A stretch of DNA of 64,000 nucleotides from Porphyromonadaceae bacterium (GTDB lineage Bacteria; Bacteroidota; Bacteroidia; Bacteroidales; Porphyromonadaceae). This document shows, piece by piece, positions 1 through 6,834 of this stretch. Numbering within the stretch: position 1 is the first letter of the stretch; every line of letters begins with the position of its first letter. The notes beneath the pieces are model-generated. The model was not told the DNA's origin and ran no database searches. It was given only the letters and a program-made list of their open reading frames with translations. Location of the stretch: NCBI GenBank assembly GCA_030528555.1, contig JAUMYQ010000007.1:1-64000 (forward strand), in the 5' to 3' direction. A program made the translations under genes and the position numbers.

Positions 1-403
1 CCCCCTTGCTACCTGCCTCGGCTCGCTTGCGGCTTAGTTCTGCCTTGCGCTCGTCTTCCTCCTCGGTGGGTGGCTCGTCCGCCAGCGTGGGGGGCTGGTA
101 CTTGTGGCGCATCAGCTGCATCCGCTCGATGAGCCCAGGGCTGTAGAAGACCTCTCGCTCCTCGTCTATAACGAACAAGCCGAAGCCCTCGACAATGCCC
201 TTTATCTTCTTGGCAGGCACGCCAAAGGCAGCCTTGAGGGCGTTGTAGTCGAGGGGCAGCGTATAGCCATCGCCATCCTCCTCTCGGAGCAGCTCGAGTA
301 TCGCCCAGTACAAGCCGTAGCCTGCCCAGCCGTGCGCCCCTCTGAGCCGCCTAATCTTTCGGTGATAATGCGCCCCGACATCGTGGCTGAAGTATCTACA
401 CAT
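1..403 (-). CDS. Phage replication-associated protein, DUF4373/Lin1244-like, truncated by window edge
   Basis: A reading frame of 134 codons runs leftward from an ATG at 403-401 and is still open at base 1, so the C-terminus is missing. The translation begins MCRYFSHDVGAHYHRKIRRL and continues with GWAGYGLYWAILELLRE, LPLDYNALKAAFGVP and KGIVEGFGLF. This resembles the N-terminal winged-helix-like domain of Lin1244/DUF4373 proteins, which occur in phage and plasmid replication modules (recalled, not searched). The region after about residue 100 is acidic and charged, like a linker to a second domain. It lies 22 bp after the NinB-like gene on the same strand and is probably the last visible gene of the leftward early operon. 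Other frames over this stretch encode Arg/Ser/Thr-rich nonsense. Confidence 0.75.
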   Translation of the reverse strand, partial: MCRYFSHDVGAHYHRKIRRLRGAHGWAGYGLYWAILELLREEDGDGYTLPLDYNALKAAFGVPAKKIKGIVEGFGLFVIDEEREVFYSPGLIERMQLMRHKYQPPTLADEPPTEEEDERKAELSRKRAEAGSKG

Positions 404-425
404 ATTATATATGGTGTTTTAATCT

Positions 426-875
426 CTACTCTATCCATCTGCGCCCCTGCTCGACCTCTCGCTCTATGGTGCGCAGCCTCGTCTGCTCATCGGGCGAGGG
501 GAGGTACAAGCCCAGCTCACGGAGCGACCAATCCCTTAGCCGCTCGATGCACTCGGTTAGCTCCCTCGTGGTGAGATCTCGGCTGGAGCGCAATGCCTCG
601 ACCCTGCCGTAGACCCTATCGGTGTGCGCCTCGACAAAGTAGGGGGCGTTGATCCTGCGCTTGAATAGCTCGGTCTTGACGTAGTCCAGCGTCTCGCCCA
701 GCTGCAAGCCAATGTAGCCCAAGAGCAGATGCAGGTAGCGGTTTTGGCGGAGCGTGCGCCTCCTCGGCACTACGCCTATCTTAATCTCTCGCCCAAGGCG
801 CAGGAGGAAGTCTACGTGCTGGCGGAATGCCTCACGCTCCGCCTCCTGCCTAAGGTCGAACCGTAGCTCGCTCAT
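426..875 (-). CDS. NinB-like phage recombination protein
   Basis: The product is 149 residues. It opens with FDLRQEAEREAFRQHVDFLL, followed by a basic stretch and RRTLRQNRYLHLLLGYIGLQ, then VKTELFKRRINAPYF. The pattern of a basic strand, a Q-N-x-Y-L-H-L-L-L-G-Y helix and a KR-rich segment matches what I remember of NinB/Orf-type proteins that help load recombinases on phage DNA. It has no signal peptide or membrane segment. It follows the YqaJ exonuclease gene after 12 bp, which supports a role in phage recombination or replication. The family name is an inference from motif and context, and an HNH or other phage accessory protein is possible. Confidence 0.6.
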   Translation of the reverse strand: MSELRFDLRQEAEREAFRQHVDFLLRLGREIKIGVVPRRRTLRQNRYLHLLLGYIGLQLGETLDYVKTELFKRRINAPYFVEAHTDRVYGRVEALRSSRDLTTRELTECIERLRDWSLRELGLYLPSPDEQTRLRTIEREVEQGRRWIE

Positions 876-887
876 AGGCTCGTGGGC

Positions 888-1844
888 TTACTTAAGGACG
901 AACCGCCTACTGCCCTCGGTCTGCTTCATAAAGCCAGCACATAGCTCGGGGTGAGCTGCACGGAGTGCTTTCGTATCGAGGCGTGCGCCCCCCTCGGTAG
1001 TGCGCCAAGTGGCGAGCGTGCTGCCGTCCGTGGCGATGAGTGCCTCAGCGTCCGCCATCGCTGCCTTGATGCTTAGCTCTAGATCCGCCTCCTGTGCCTC
1101 TAGCTCCTTGATCTGCGCTCGCAGCGTCTTGAGGTCTAGGACGGTCTGCTCGATGAGGCTATCGGCACGGAGTGTCTTGCCCTCACGGCTAGCGAAGAAC
1201 TTGGTCAGCACATCGCTCGTGGTGGTCAGCTCAGGCTCGTTGCGCCCCTCGATGTTGTGCGTCCAGAACCGCTCTGCCTCGTCCTGCATTAGGGCGAAGA
1301 ACTCAGCGTTGAACGCCACGTCTACCCAGCCGAAGTCCCGTCCGCTCGATAGCCAAGCGATGCTGCCCTGCTGCATCCCTGCGATGCCGAGCTGCCACTG
1401 AAGCTGGCAGAACCAGTAGGGCGGCAGCTCCTCGGCATCGATACGCTTTTGGGTGCTTTTGCATTCGAGGATTGCCTTGTTGGCTGGGGCGTTCTTGCCG
1501 TGCTTCGCCCCATTCGGGTCAATCCAATAGAGGCGGTCGGGGCTAGCCATTAGATAGGGCTTCTCCTCGTGCTGATACATCCAGTCGCCCGCCGAGGAGG
1601 CGATGATGCCTCGCCCTGTGGTGCGCTCGAAGTAGTCCGCCACTGCCAGCTCGAGGCTATGCCCTAGCTCCATAAGAGGGGTGGTCTCCTTGGGCGGCTC
1701 AAGCCCGAGCTTACGCTTGTAGAGCATAAAGGGGCTGTCGTAGGGGTTAAGCCCTAGGAGGGTGGCAACATCGCTGCTGCCTATCCCCCTAGAGCGTACA
1801 TCGAGCCAAGCCTCACGGCTCTCTGGTCGGATGATGCGTGCCAT
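888..1844 (-). CDS. YqaJ-like viral recombinase exonuclease
   Basis: The product has 318 residues. The N-terminus REAWLDVRSRGIGSSDVATL is the YqaJ signature, followed by LGLNPYDSPFMLYKRKLG, MELGHSLELAVADYFE and an AILECKSTQ core. These give the PD-(D/E)XK pattern: Glu in the GHSLE helix, a central Asp in MASPDRLYW, and E-C-K in LECKS. The enzyme is expected to resect double-stranded DNA 5' to 3' in the cytoplasm. The C-terminal third, after about residue 220, has a short coiled coil (LKTLRAQIKELEAQEADLEL). It lies 23 bp downstream of the RecT-like gene, making the usual exonuclease plus annealing-protein pair. Confidence 0.88.
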   Translation of the reverse strand: MARIIRPESREAWLDVRSRGIGSSDVATLLGLNPYDSPFMLYKRKLGLEPPKETTPLMELGHSLELAVADYFERTTGRGIIASSAGDWMYQHEEKPYLMASPDRLYWIDPNGAKHGKNAPANKAILECKSTQKRIDAEELPPYWFCQLQWQLGIAGMQQGSIAWLSSGRDFGWVDVAFNAEFFALMQDEAERFWTHNIEGRNEPELTTTSDVLTKFFASREGKTLRADSLIEQTVLDLKTLRAQIKELEAQEADLELSIKAAMADAEALIATDGSTLATWRTTEGGARLDTKALRAAHPELCAGFMKQTEGSRRFVLK

Positions 1845-1867
1845 AGTCGTCTACATTATATATAGGG

Positions 1868-2908
1868 TTAGTCTTGTGGGGGAAATATCTCGCCCGTCGT
1901 GGGGTCTACCGTCTGCACCTCGCCCTCGGCTGCCTTGTGCGCTGGGGCGGTTGCTTCGGGCGTTGCTGCTGGAGCTGCTTCGCCCTGCGCCTCCTCGAGC
2001 GGATACTCCTCATAGTCCGTATAGTCGTGGTCAATGGCGGCTGTATTGAGCTGCCCATCCTTACCGAAGTCCTCCAGCTTGATGATGGCGCTGTCGGTGC
2101 TTACCGCCTCGGCTTGGTCAATGCTGAGGGGGAGGTACTTGGAGAGCTGCTTGAGGGCTTTCGCCTTAGCCATCGCCTCGTAGTCCGAAGCCCACGCTCC
2201 GCTAGGCGTTGCTCCTTGACCTGGGCTGCGCATACGCAGCCGCTCGACCTCGTCTCGTGACAGCACTACGAAGTTGAAGCCACCATCGATCAGGTGGCAC
2301 ACGGCATAGGCGTGGGTAATGGGGCGGCTGGTATTGCCCGAGGGCTTGTGCTGGAGGTCGGGGTACAGCCCGAGGCAGTGGGTAAATTCGTCCCCCTCAC
2401 GCACGACCTCGGCATAGACCATCTTGATCTTACCGCTGCGGCGTGCTAGGTCGATGAAGCCCTTATAGCCGATTTGGAACTGCACCTCCTTGACCTTAAA
2501 CTCTCGCCCTGTAGCGGGGTCATGCTTCTTGTTGAAGTAAGGGACGAAGTAGCAATATCCTAGAGCATCCACTGGAGGGAAGCCGAGGATGGAGGCTTGC
2601 ATTACCGACCCCATTAGGCTGCCCGTGCTGCACTCGGCAATGGCGGGGTTCTTGCTGATGGTCGTTGCCGCCATCTGAATGATGCGCTCGGGGGTAAGGT
2701 GCTTGGGCAGTGCCATCGCTATCCTGTCCTTCATCGAGGCGAGGAGGTCGCCTATTTGTCCCTGCTTCATCCCTGCGAGCGTGGGAGGTGCTGCGGCTCG
2801 CTGGGGTCCTGAGGCATTGGTGGTGCTGGGGGCGGGCTGCGTCGTGGTGCGCCCTACGCTCTGTGCCATAGCGTCTGCTACGGCTGTCTTGGCTGCTTGC
2901 TGTGTCAT
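1868..2908 (-). CDS. recT: RecT-family single-strand annealing protein
   Basis: The product has 346 residues. A low-complexity Ala/Thr/Pro N-terminus of about 40 residues precedes the RecT core: ALPKHLTPERIIQMAATTIS, then GSVMQASILGFPPVDALGYC, VQFQIGYKGFIDLARRSG and ASDYEAMAKAKALKQLSKYL. These match the conserved blocks of RecT/Bet-like annealases. The protein is expected to coat single strands made by the YqaJ exonuclease and anneal them for phage recombination. The C-terminus (about 300-346) is acidic and Pro/Ala-rich and probably disordered. The order RecT then YqaJ then NinB-like on one strand suggests one transcript from the phage early promoter. Confidence 0.9.
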   Translation of the reverse strand: MTQQAAKTAVADAMAQSVGRTTTQPAPSTTNASGPQRAAAPPTLAGMKQGQIGDLLASMKDRIAMALPKHLTPERIIQMAATTISKNPAIAECSTGSLMGSVMQASILGFPPVDALGYCYFVPYFNKKHDPATGREFKVKEVQFQIGYKGFIDLARRSGKIKMVYAEVVREGDEFTHCLGLYPDLQHKPSGNTSRPITHAYAVCHLIDGGFNFVVLSRDEVERLRMRSPGQGATPSGAWASDYEAMAKAKALKQLSKYLPLSIDQAEAVSTDSAIIKLEDFGKDGQLNTAAIDHDYTDYEEYPLEEAQGEAAPAATPEATAPAHKAAEGEVQTVDPTTGEIFPPQD

Positions 2909-2945
2909 TGTTTTGTTTGTTTAGGGGTTGATATAATGTTTGTCT

Positions 2946-3353
2946 TTAGGCAAAGAGGGGCATCGAGCCGTACCAATAGTAGGGGTCGCTGTCGTCTTGG
3001 TAGGCTGCACCGCCCTCCGTCCACTCGTGGTAGAGGTCGATCGCCCCCTCTAGCTCCGTGCCATCCTCAAGGCAGATATGCACCTGGAGGTCGGCAAGCG
3101 TCTCGCCATCTTCGTCACGGCTCACGCTACCCTCGAAGTACAAAAAGCCGTAAGGCTCAAGGGGGAGGGGTGTGTACTCGAAGCTCGCATTGCGGTAATA
3201 CTCATCGCAAGGCATATCGTAGAACTCTTCCTCCACGATGGCGTGTAGCGTGTGGATGCTGATGCCGAGGGCGGCTAGGAAGGCTTCGGGGTCTTGTGCC
3301 GTGAGGGGTGTAATGGTGGCGGTCTCTGCCGTAAGGCTCATTGTCGTACTCAT
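2946..3353 (-). CDS. Acidic small phage protein of unknown function
   Basis: The product is 135 residues and strongly acidic, with runs such as EEEFYDMPCDEYY and DEDGETLADLQVHICLEDGT and an aromatic, acidic tail ending YYWYGSMPLFA. I do not recognise the family. It lacks a signal peptide or membrane helix. It sits in the leftward phage operon, 37 bp upstream of recT and 45 bp downstream of the next small gene. Its acidity is compatible with a DNA-mimic or inhibitor, but nothing in the sequence proves this. Confidence 0.6.
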   Translation of the reverse strand: MSTTMSLTAETATITPLTAQDPEAFLAALGISIHTLHAIVEEEFYDMPCDEYYRNASFEYTPLPLEPYGFLYFEGSVSRDEDGETLADLQVHICLEDGTELEGAIDLYHEWTEGGAAYQDDSDPYYWYGSMPLFA

Positions 3354-3398
3354 TGCTTGGTGGGTTGTTGTTGGTGGATTGGTGGTAAGGTGTGTGGC

Positions 3399-3758
3399 TT
3401 AGCCGAGGGTGCGTGCCTTGGGGTTGTAGTGCCGCTTGGGGGTCGGCTTGTACTCGCCAAGGCAATAGGCGGTGTAACGCTCACGCAGCGCACGGGGGAA
3501 TGCCGTAAAGGTGCGCGGCTCGCTGGCGTGGTTCAGCACAACGCCCTCGAAGACCCCCTCGTCGTACAGCTTGCAGAAAGCCTTGTCTCCGATACCGAGG
3601 AACTCCGCCATTGAGTGCTTCGTCCGTATGGCTGGAGCTTCGTCCGTGATGAGGAGCTTGCCCTTTTGCGTAAAGCTCGCAATGAGATCCTCCAGCTGCA
3701 TCTTCACCAGGAAGCCCAGCTGCCCTGCGTTCATATCTTTTACTGTTAGCTCTGACAT
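3399..3758 (-). CDS. Small phage protein with an excisionase-like helix-turn-helix
   Basis: The product is 119 residues. The N-terminal 30 residues (LTVKDMNAGQLGFLVKMQLE) are helical. A central segment, AEFLGIGDKAFCKLYDEGVF followed by FEGVVLNHASEPRTFTAFPR, looks like the MerR/excisionase fold in which a helix-turn-helix is followed by a wing. The tail KPTPKRHYNPKARTL is basic. A role as DNA-binding or accessory recombination protein is inferred. It is the first gene after the 225-bp operator-rich gap at 3759-3983 and may head a separate leftward transcript covering the recombination genes. Confidence 0.6.
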   Translation of the reverse strand: MSELTVKDMNAGQLGFLVKMQLEDLIASFTQKGKLLITDEAPAIRTKHSMAEFLGIGDKAFCKLYDEGVFEGVVLNHASEPRTFTAFPRALRERYTAYCLGEYKPTPKRHYNPKARTLG

Positions 3759-3803
3759 AGTCTTGTCGTTTTGTTGGGTGATTTCCTTGGGTGGAACTGA
3801 ATT

Positions 3804-3841
3804 ATTCCATTCGTGGAATTGTTTCGTTCCGCTCTTGGAAC
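3804..3841. promoter_or_regulatory. Two spaced inverted repeats, candidate operators
   Basis: ATTCCATTCGTGGAAT at 3804-3819 and GTTCCGCTCTTGGAAC at 3826-3841 are two TTCC/GGAA dyads with centres 22 bp apart, about two helical turns. They lie 46 bp upstream of the leftward gene starting at 3758. The placement suits a dimeric regulator binding cooperatively, perhaps the 90-residue protein encoded next door; this is inference. Confidence 0.5.
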
Positions 3842-3870
3842 TTTTGCGTCCCCCCTTGTTCGCCTCTCTA

Positions 3871-3960
3871 GTCGTCGTACTTAAACGTCCTCGGCTTACA
3901 TACTATGTCGTCTAGGGCTTACATACTATGTTGTCCTCGGTCGTCATACTTGAACGACTT
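3871..3960. repeat. Cluster of short direct repeats in phage intergenic region
   Basis: GGCTTACATACTATGT followed by C or T and GTC occurs at 3893-3912 and again at 3916-3935 (period 23). The cluster is flanked by two further related units, GTCGTCGTACTTAAACG near 3871 and GTCGTCATACTTGAACG near 3940. The arrangement resembles iterons or tandem binding sites between two leftward genes. No coding frame fits the stretch. Confidence 0.6.
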
Positions 3961-3983
3961 TCGGGGTTAAAAGGGGCGGTGGG

Positions 3984-4256
3984 TTAGGCTTCGCCCTCGA
4001 TGGGGTCGAACATCAGCTCGAGTGGCACGCCGTACTTGCGGAAGATGCGCTTCATCGCCTGCAGCTGCGAGGCGGTCGGCTCTGTGCCACGCTTGGCTCG
4101 TTGGTTGAGGAGGGCGGTCTTGTTCGCCCCCTCGCAGCCGAGTGCCTCGCACAGCTCTAGGCGCATCAGCCGCCTGTACGCCCCCTCGGGGATGTACTCT
4201 CGTAGTCGGTAGTCTAGGATGATGGTGAATTTGTGTCGCTTCATTGTCTTAATCAT
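3984..4256 (-). CDS. Small helix-turn-helix phage regulator
   Basis: The product is 90 residues. After a basic N-terminus, residues about 30-80 (LCEALGCEGANKTALLNQRA, then SQLQAMKRIFRKYGVPLELM) resemble a Cro/CI-type helix-turn-helix with a final helix. A second ATG at 4244 would remove four residues. The start at 4256 overlaps the end of the upstream membrane-protein gene by 8 bp, which suggests translational coupling. Given its position just upstream of two dyads and a repeat cluster, it may regulate the recombination operon; that link is inferred. Confidence 0.6.
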   Translation of the reverse strand: MIKTMKRHKFTIILDYRLREYIPEGAYRRLMRLELCEALGCEGANKTALLNQRAKRGTEPTASQLQAMKRIFRKYGVPLELMFDPIEGEA

Positions 4257-4527
4257 TGGTTTTGTTTGCTGCTCTGGCGGCTCGCTCGGCTGCCGCCCTC
4301 TCCTCTTTGCGCCTTAGCTCATCGAGGAAGCGTTGGTAGCGTTCGTTGTTCTCCTTCCACTGCTTATGCTCCCTTGCGCTGTCGTACATAATGTAACACA
4401 GCAGCGGAAAGAGGCACGCCACAAGCAGCTGGCTTAGCCCGAAGCCCCACGAGGCGAACATGCAGTACACGCTCCACAGGACGCTCAGCCCAGCGAGGGC
4501 GGAGCAAATAATCTTCATCGCTTTCAT
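4249..4527 (-). CDS. Small two-helix membrane protein of the prophage
   Basis: The product is 92 residues. Two hydrophobic segments lie at about residues 5-26 and 31-50, separated by GFGLSQ. They are followed by a highly charged tail (KQWKENNERYQRFLDELRRK, then Ala/Arg-rich) that should form a cytoplasmic coiled coil. I do not recognise the family. Small two-helix membrane proteins in phage early regions include superinfection-exclusion proteins and lysis accessories, but no specific motif supports either. Confidence 0.6.
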   Translation of the reverse strand: MKAMKIICSALAGLSVLWSVYCMFASWGFGLSQLLVACLFPLLCYIMYDSAREHKQWKENNERYQRFLDELRRKEERAAAERAARAANKTND

Positions 4528-4620
4528 TGTCTTGTTGGTTTTGTTGTTGGTTCTTGATTAGTGCCGTGGGCGGTGTCGCTCCGCCTAAACGCTGCGTCAG
4601 CCACGGCTGGGGCTGGAGGA

Positions 4621-4710
4621 TTTGCCACAATCACATCACGAAGTATTAGCCCCTTGATTTATCGCTATCTTTACCTTGCCACAATTACTCTAAGTCTTAC
4701 GAAGTATGGA
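4621..4710. repeat. Paired direct repeat around the start of a small rightward gene
   Basis: TTGCCACAAT followed by ACGAAGTAT occurs twice, about 55 bp apart: near 4622-4647 with a short spacer, and near 4677-4708 with a longer spacer. The second copy ends at the ATG at 4706. TATCTTTA near 4668 lies between the copies and is one base from the Bacteroidota -7 box. This could be a promoter with duplicated control sites. Confidence 0.45.
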
Positions 4711-4873
4711 ACAGAAAATCGTTATCCTCCCCGATGTCCTCTGTGACACGCAAATGCTACACGAAACGTTCGGCATAGGCTGGATGATTAAGCAGGTCTT
4801 TGTCGTGCCTGGCAGTCAGCCCAACCACTTTACTACTTATGCTCTGCTAGAGCGGGAAACTCGCCAGTCTTGA
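4706..4873 (+). CDS. Possible 55-residue phage protein, DUF4177-like pattern
   Basis: A 55-codon frame opens at ATG 4706 and stops at TGA 4871-4873. It is opposite in direction to its neighbours and fills an otherwise empty gap. The peptide runs MEQKIVILPDVLCDTQML, then FGIGWMIKQVFVVPG and ends with a YALLERE-like segment. The strand, G-x-G-W turn, strand and L-E-R ending recall small DUF4177-like beta-alpha-beta proteins. Composition is protein-like, and a near-consensus promoter element precedes it. Its last 41 bases overlap the end of the converging gene at 4833-5105. No search was possible. Confidence 0.45.
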   Translation: MEQKIVILPDVLCDTQMLHETFGIGWMIKQVFVVPGSQPNHFTTYALLERETRQS

Positions 4874-5105
4874 CGAACTGATAAGCGAGGAGCATATCAT
4901 CAAACGAGTGAGAGTGGTAGCGGGACATTAGCTCCTTGCGTATCTCTAGGTCTATCTCATCCTCGGCGGACATCACCCATTGGACGGTGTCCTGCAACCG
5001 CTGCGTGCGCATCCGAATGGCTGGGCATACAAGGCTGAGCCGTAGCCCGACCTCACCGCCATAGCCGAATAGCTCCTCGAGCTTGGCTCTTACTGCGTCT
5101 GTCAT
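4833..5105 (-). CDS. Small phage protein of unknown function
   Basis: The product is 90 residues, soluble and helical, beginning MTDAVRAKLEELFGYGGEV and ending with a helix-rich segment (SFDDMLLAYQFVKTGEFPAL). I do not recognise the family. It is the first leftward gene after the candidate early promoter at 5467-5498, with a long untranslated leader between them. First genes of phage early operons are often antirepressors or host-takeover proteins; nothing here identifies which. Confidence 0.55.
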   Translation of the reverse strand: MTDAVRAKLEELFGYGGEVGLRLSLVCPAIRMRTQRLQDTVQWVMSAEDEIDLEIRKELMSRYHSHSFDDMLLAYQFVKTGEFPALAEHK

Positions 5106-5466
5106 TGTCTTGTCTTGTTTTGTTGTTAATAGTCCGTAGTGCCGTCAGAGGCTTGCGAAGCCCGAATGGCGTGGCGGCTGTTTCAGTCGTTATGGCAAAC
5201 ACTTATTCATTCACTCGCCCCACGCTTTACCCCTCGTTCGTTCTCGTCTTTCTTATCGACCAGCCGAGGGCTGACGGCTATTATAATGGGTTAATTACTT
5301 GCTCGGCGGCTGCCCATCGGGCTAGCTCCGAGCCTAATAACTCTCTATCTTATAGCTCTGTATCAAATATGTCAAAGACCGCTCTTGCGTTTGCTTAGCC
5401 TTTTCGCTAGCTTTGCAAGTCCGAAGCACTCGGCTCTCTTAGCCTCGTTGGTTCGCTTCGGTAATG
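5106..5466. other. Long leader between early promoter and first leftward gene
   Basis: About 360 bases with no convincing gene on either strand. The rightward frame at 5105-5398 has poor composition, and leftward frames are under ten codons. The leftward strand carries CTTTGACATATTTGATACAG near 5360, which looks like a second promoter element. The stretch may hold a leader RNA or small RNA, but I see no clear structure. Confidence 0.4.
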
Positions 5467-5498
5467 CAAAGGTAAAGCAAATTAAAGCAACTGGCAAA
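5467..5498 (-). promoter_or_regulatory. Leftward phage early promoter with overlapping repressor sites
   Basis: On the minus strand, TTTG (5498-5495) is followed after 20 bases by TACCTTTG (5474-5467), a full match to the Bacteroidota -7 consensus with near-ideal spacing. AAGCAA occurs at 5475-5480, 5485-5490 and 5505-5510, offset by 10 and 20 bp, so all three fall on one face of the helix and overlap the core promoter. Control by the divergent repressor gene is the natural reading. Confidence 0.65.
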
Positions 5499-5530
5499 AT
5501 TTTTAAGCAAATAATTTAAGCTTTAGACTT

Positions 5531-6274
5531 ATGAGTGCTTTAATAACAACTGATTTTCAAGAGTTTATCAAGGTGAACGCCTTGAAAAAAAAAGACATTG
5601 CAGAGTATCTTGGAGTATCGAATGCCTTTATAACTCAGCTATCAAATGGCCTTAGGGGTGTGCCTGAAGATAAGATTGCCTTAATTAAAGCAAATGAGAA
5701 AGGCTGGGATGTTTCTATGTTCTTAGTGAACGAGGATGTAGAGGCGGAAGAAGATCGAGAGGAACTGGTAGGTGTACCGAAGCTGTCGGCTGTAGAGATC
5801 ACGGACGAGGAGGACTACGAAAAGGCTATGGCCACGGGCGTTCGGCTCATCCCCGAGTACGACCAAGACTTTAGGGGCGGAGATATGGGAGAGCTGCTGA
5901 GCAACGTTCATCCGATAGGCTTTTGGCAGATTCCTACGGGCAAAGCAGAGTTCGTAGTGTCGGTATCGGGCGATAGTATGGCACCAGTGCTACCCTCGGG
6001 GTCGAGGATAGCGGTACGTTCACTCGGCTTCGACAAGAGGCACCCCAATAGCATCCCCTTTGGTAGCATTTTCGCCGTGTCGGTCGAAGACCCAGTCACG
6101 GGCGAAAGCGTTGGCTACGTTAAGTACCTGCGTAGGCATAGCGACCCTACACTCGCCAAACGCTACTGGATAGCTCGCAGTGCAAACGCAGAGTGCTATG
6201 ACGACTTCGACATCGAGATAGAGCGTGTGCGTGCGCTCTTCATCGTTGAGTGTATGATGAATAGGTTAGTATAA
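5531..6274 (+). CDS. LexA/CI-type phage repressor (HTH plus S24 peptidase)
   Basis: The product is 247 residues. An N-terminal helix-turn-helix spans about 17-45 (KKDIAEYLGVSNAFITQLSN). A C-terminal S24 self-cleavage domain has the nucleophile in SGDSMAPVLPSG (Ser149) and the general base in GYVKYLRR (Lys198). Such repressors hold a prophage dormant and cleave themselves when RecA is activated by DNA damage. The gene diverges from the leftward early promoter and starts 21 bp from the last AAGCAA repeat. Base composition changes inside the gene: a sampled 60 bases of the DNA-binding part are about 35% GC, and 60 bases of the peptidase part about 62%. This suggests domain-level recombination. 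Confidence 0.9.
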   Translation: MSALITTDFQEFIKVNALKKKDIAEYLGVSNAFITQLSNGLRGVPEDKIALIKANEKGWDVSMFLVNEDVEAEEDREELVGVPKLSAVEITDEEDYEKAMATGVRLIPEYDQDFRGGDMGELLSNVHPIGFWQIPTGKAEFVVSVSGDSMAPVLPSGSRIAVRSLGFDKRHPNSIPFGSIFAVSVEDPVTGESVGYVKYLRRHSDPTLAKRYWIARSANAECYDDFDIEIERVRALFIVECMMNRLV

Positions 6275-6293
6275 TTAGATAGAGGATATAGTT

Positions 6294-6803
6294 ATGGAAA
6301 GCGTAGAGCAAAAGAAGACTTCTTCGATGACTATTTTCAGATGGGTTATGATGTTCCCAGCAGGGCTGCTAGGCGTTGGTCTGTTTTGGATATTGATACA
6401 ATACCCACTAACACGCTTCGTTATGCCAGAGCTTGTTGGATATGGATGGGAGGATTCGTGGGTTTATCTACTGACACACGTCCTATGTGAGATTGGTATG
6501 GTGTACAGCTACTATTTTATTGGGGCTAGAGTTGCTCCTGGCAAGAAAAAGGGGCTTGAGATTTTAAGCCTTATCCTGCTCTTCTACTTTTTCAGAAATC
6601 TTATTCGGACTGCAACCTTTTTCTTAGATGAAACGCTTATGGTTGCCGTTACCTATGCTTTAATGACATTGGTACAGCTGCTGTATGCAGGCTTCGTCCT
6701 CTACCACGTTTCCAATACAGATGAAAGTAAACTCAATAGAGTTGCGAAGTTTTTCCGTCTCTCGCTACCCAAGGAAGAGCAGGCTCTGGGGATAGTCAAT
6801 TAG
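6294..6803 (+). CDS. Four-helix membrane protein, prophage cargo
   Basis: The product is 169 residues with about four hydrophobic segments: near 17-38, 58-77, 88-106 and 112-137. Short charged ends should lie in the cytoplasm. I recognise no catalytic motif or family with confidence. The gene begins 19 bp after the repressor stop and ends 31 bp before the membrane-anchored nuclease gene on the same strand. Base composition is AT-rich like the nuclease gene and unlike the flanking genes. A partner role with the nuclease, such as sensor or membrane anchor, is inferred from this pairing; an independent superinfection-exclusion protein is the alternative. Confidence 0.75.
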   Translation: MESVEQKKTSSMTIFRWVMMFPAGLLGVGLFWILIQYPLTRFVMPELVGYGWEDSWVYLLTHVLCEIGMVYSYYFIGARVAPGKKKGLEILSLILLFYFFRNLIRTATFFLDETLMVAVTYALMTLVQLLYAGFVLYHVSNTDESKLNRVAKFFRLSLPKEEQALGIVN

Positions 6804-6834
6804 GGAGAACCTCGGGTAATTCCTACAGATTGTT

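Noticed and set aside
202-438. Leftward 78-residue frame near the left edge
   Set aside because: Another frame on the same strand gives the better DUF4373-like product; this one is Arg/Ser/Thr-rich.
104-574. Rightward 156-residue frame at the left edge
   Set aside because: It lies over the leftward DUF4373-like and NinB-like genes and has Ala/Arg-rich shadow composition.
3800-3960. CRISPR array
   Set aside because: Only two 20-base repeats with a 3-base gap; no spacers or cas genes.
5105-5398. Rightward 97-residue frame in the leader region
   Set aside because: No recognisable motif or promoter, irregular composition and position inside a regulatory gap argue against a gene.
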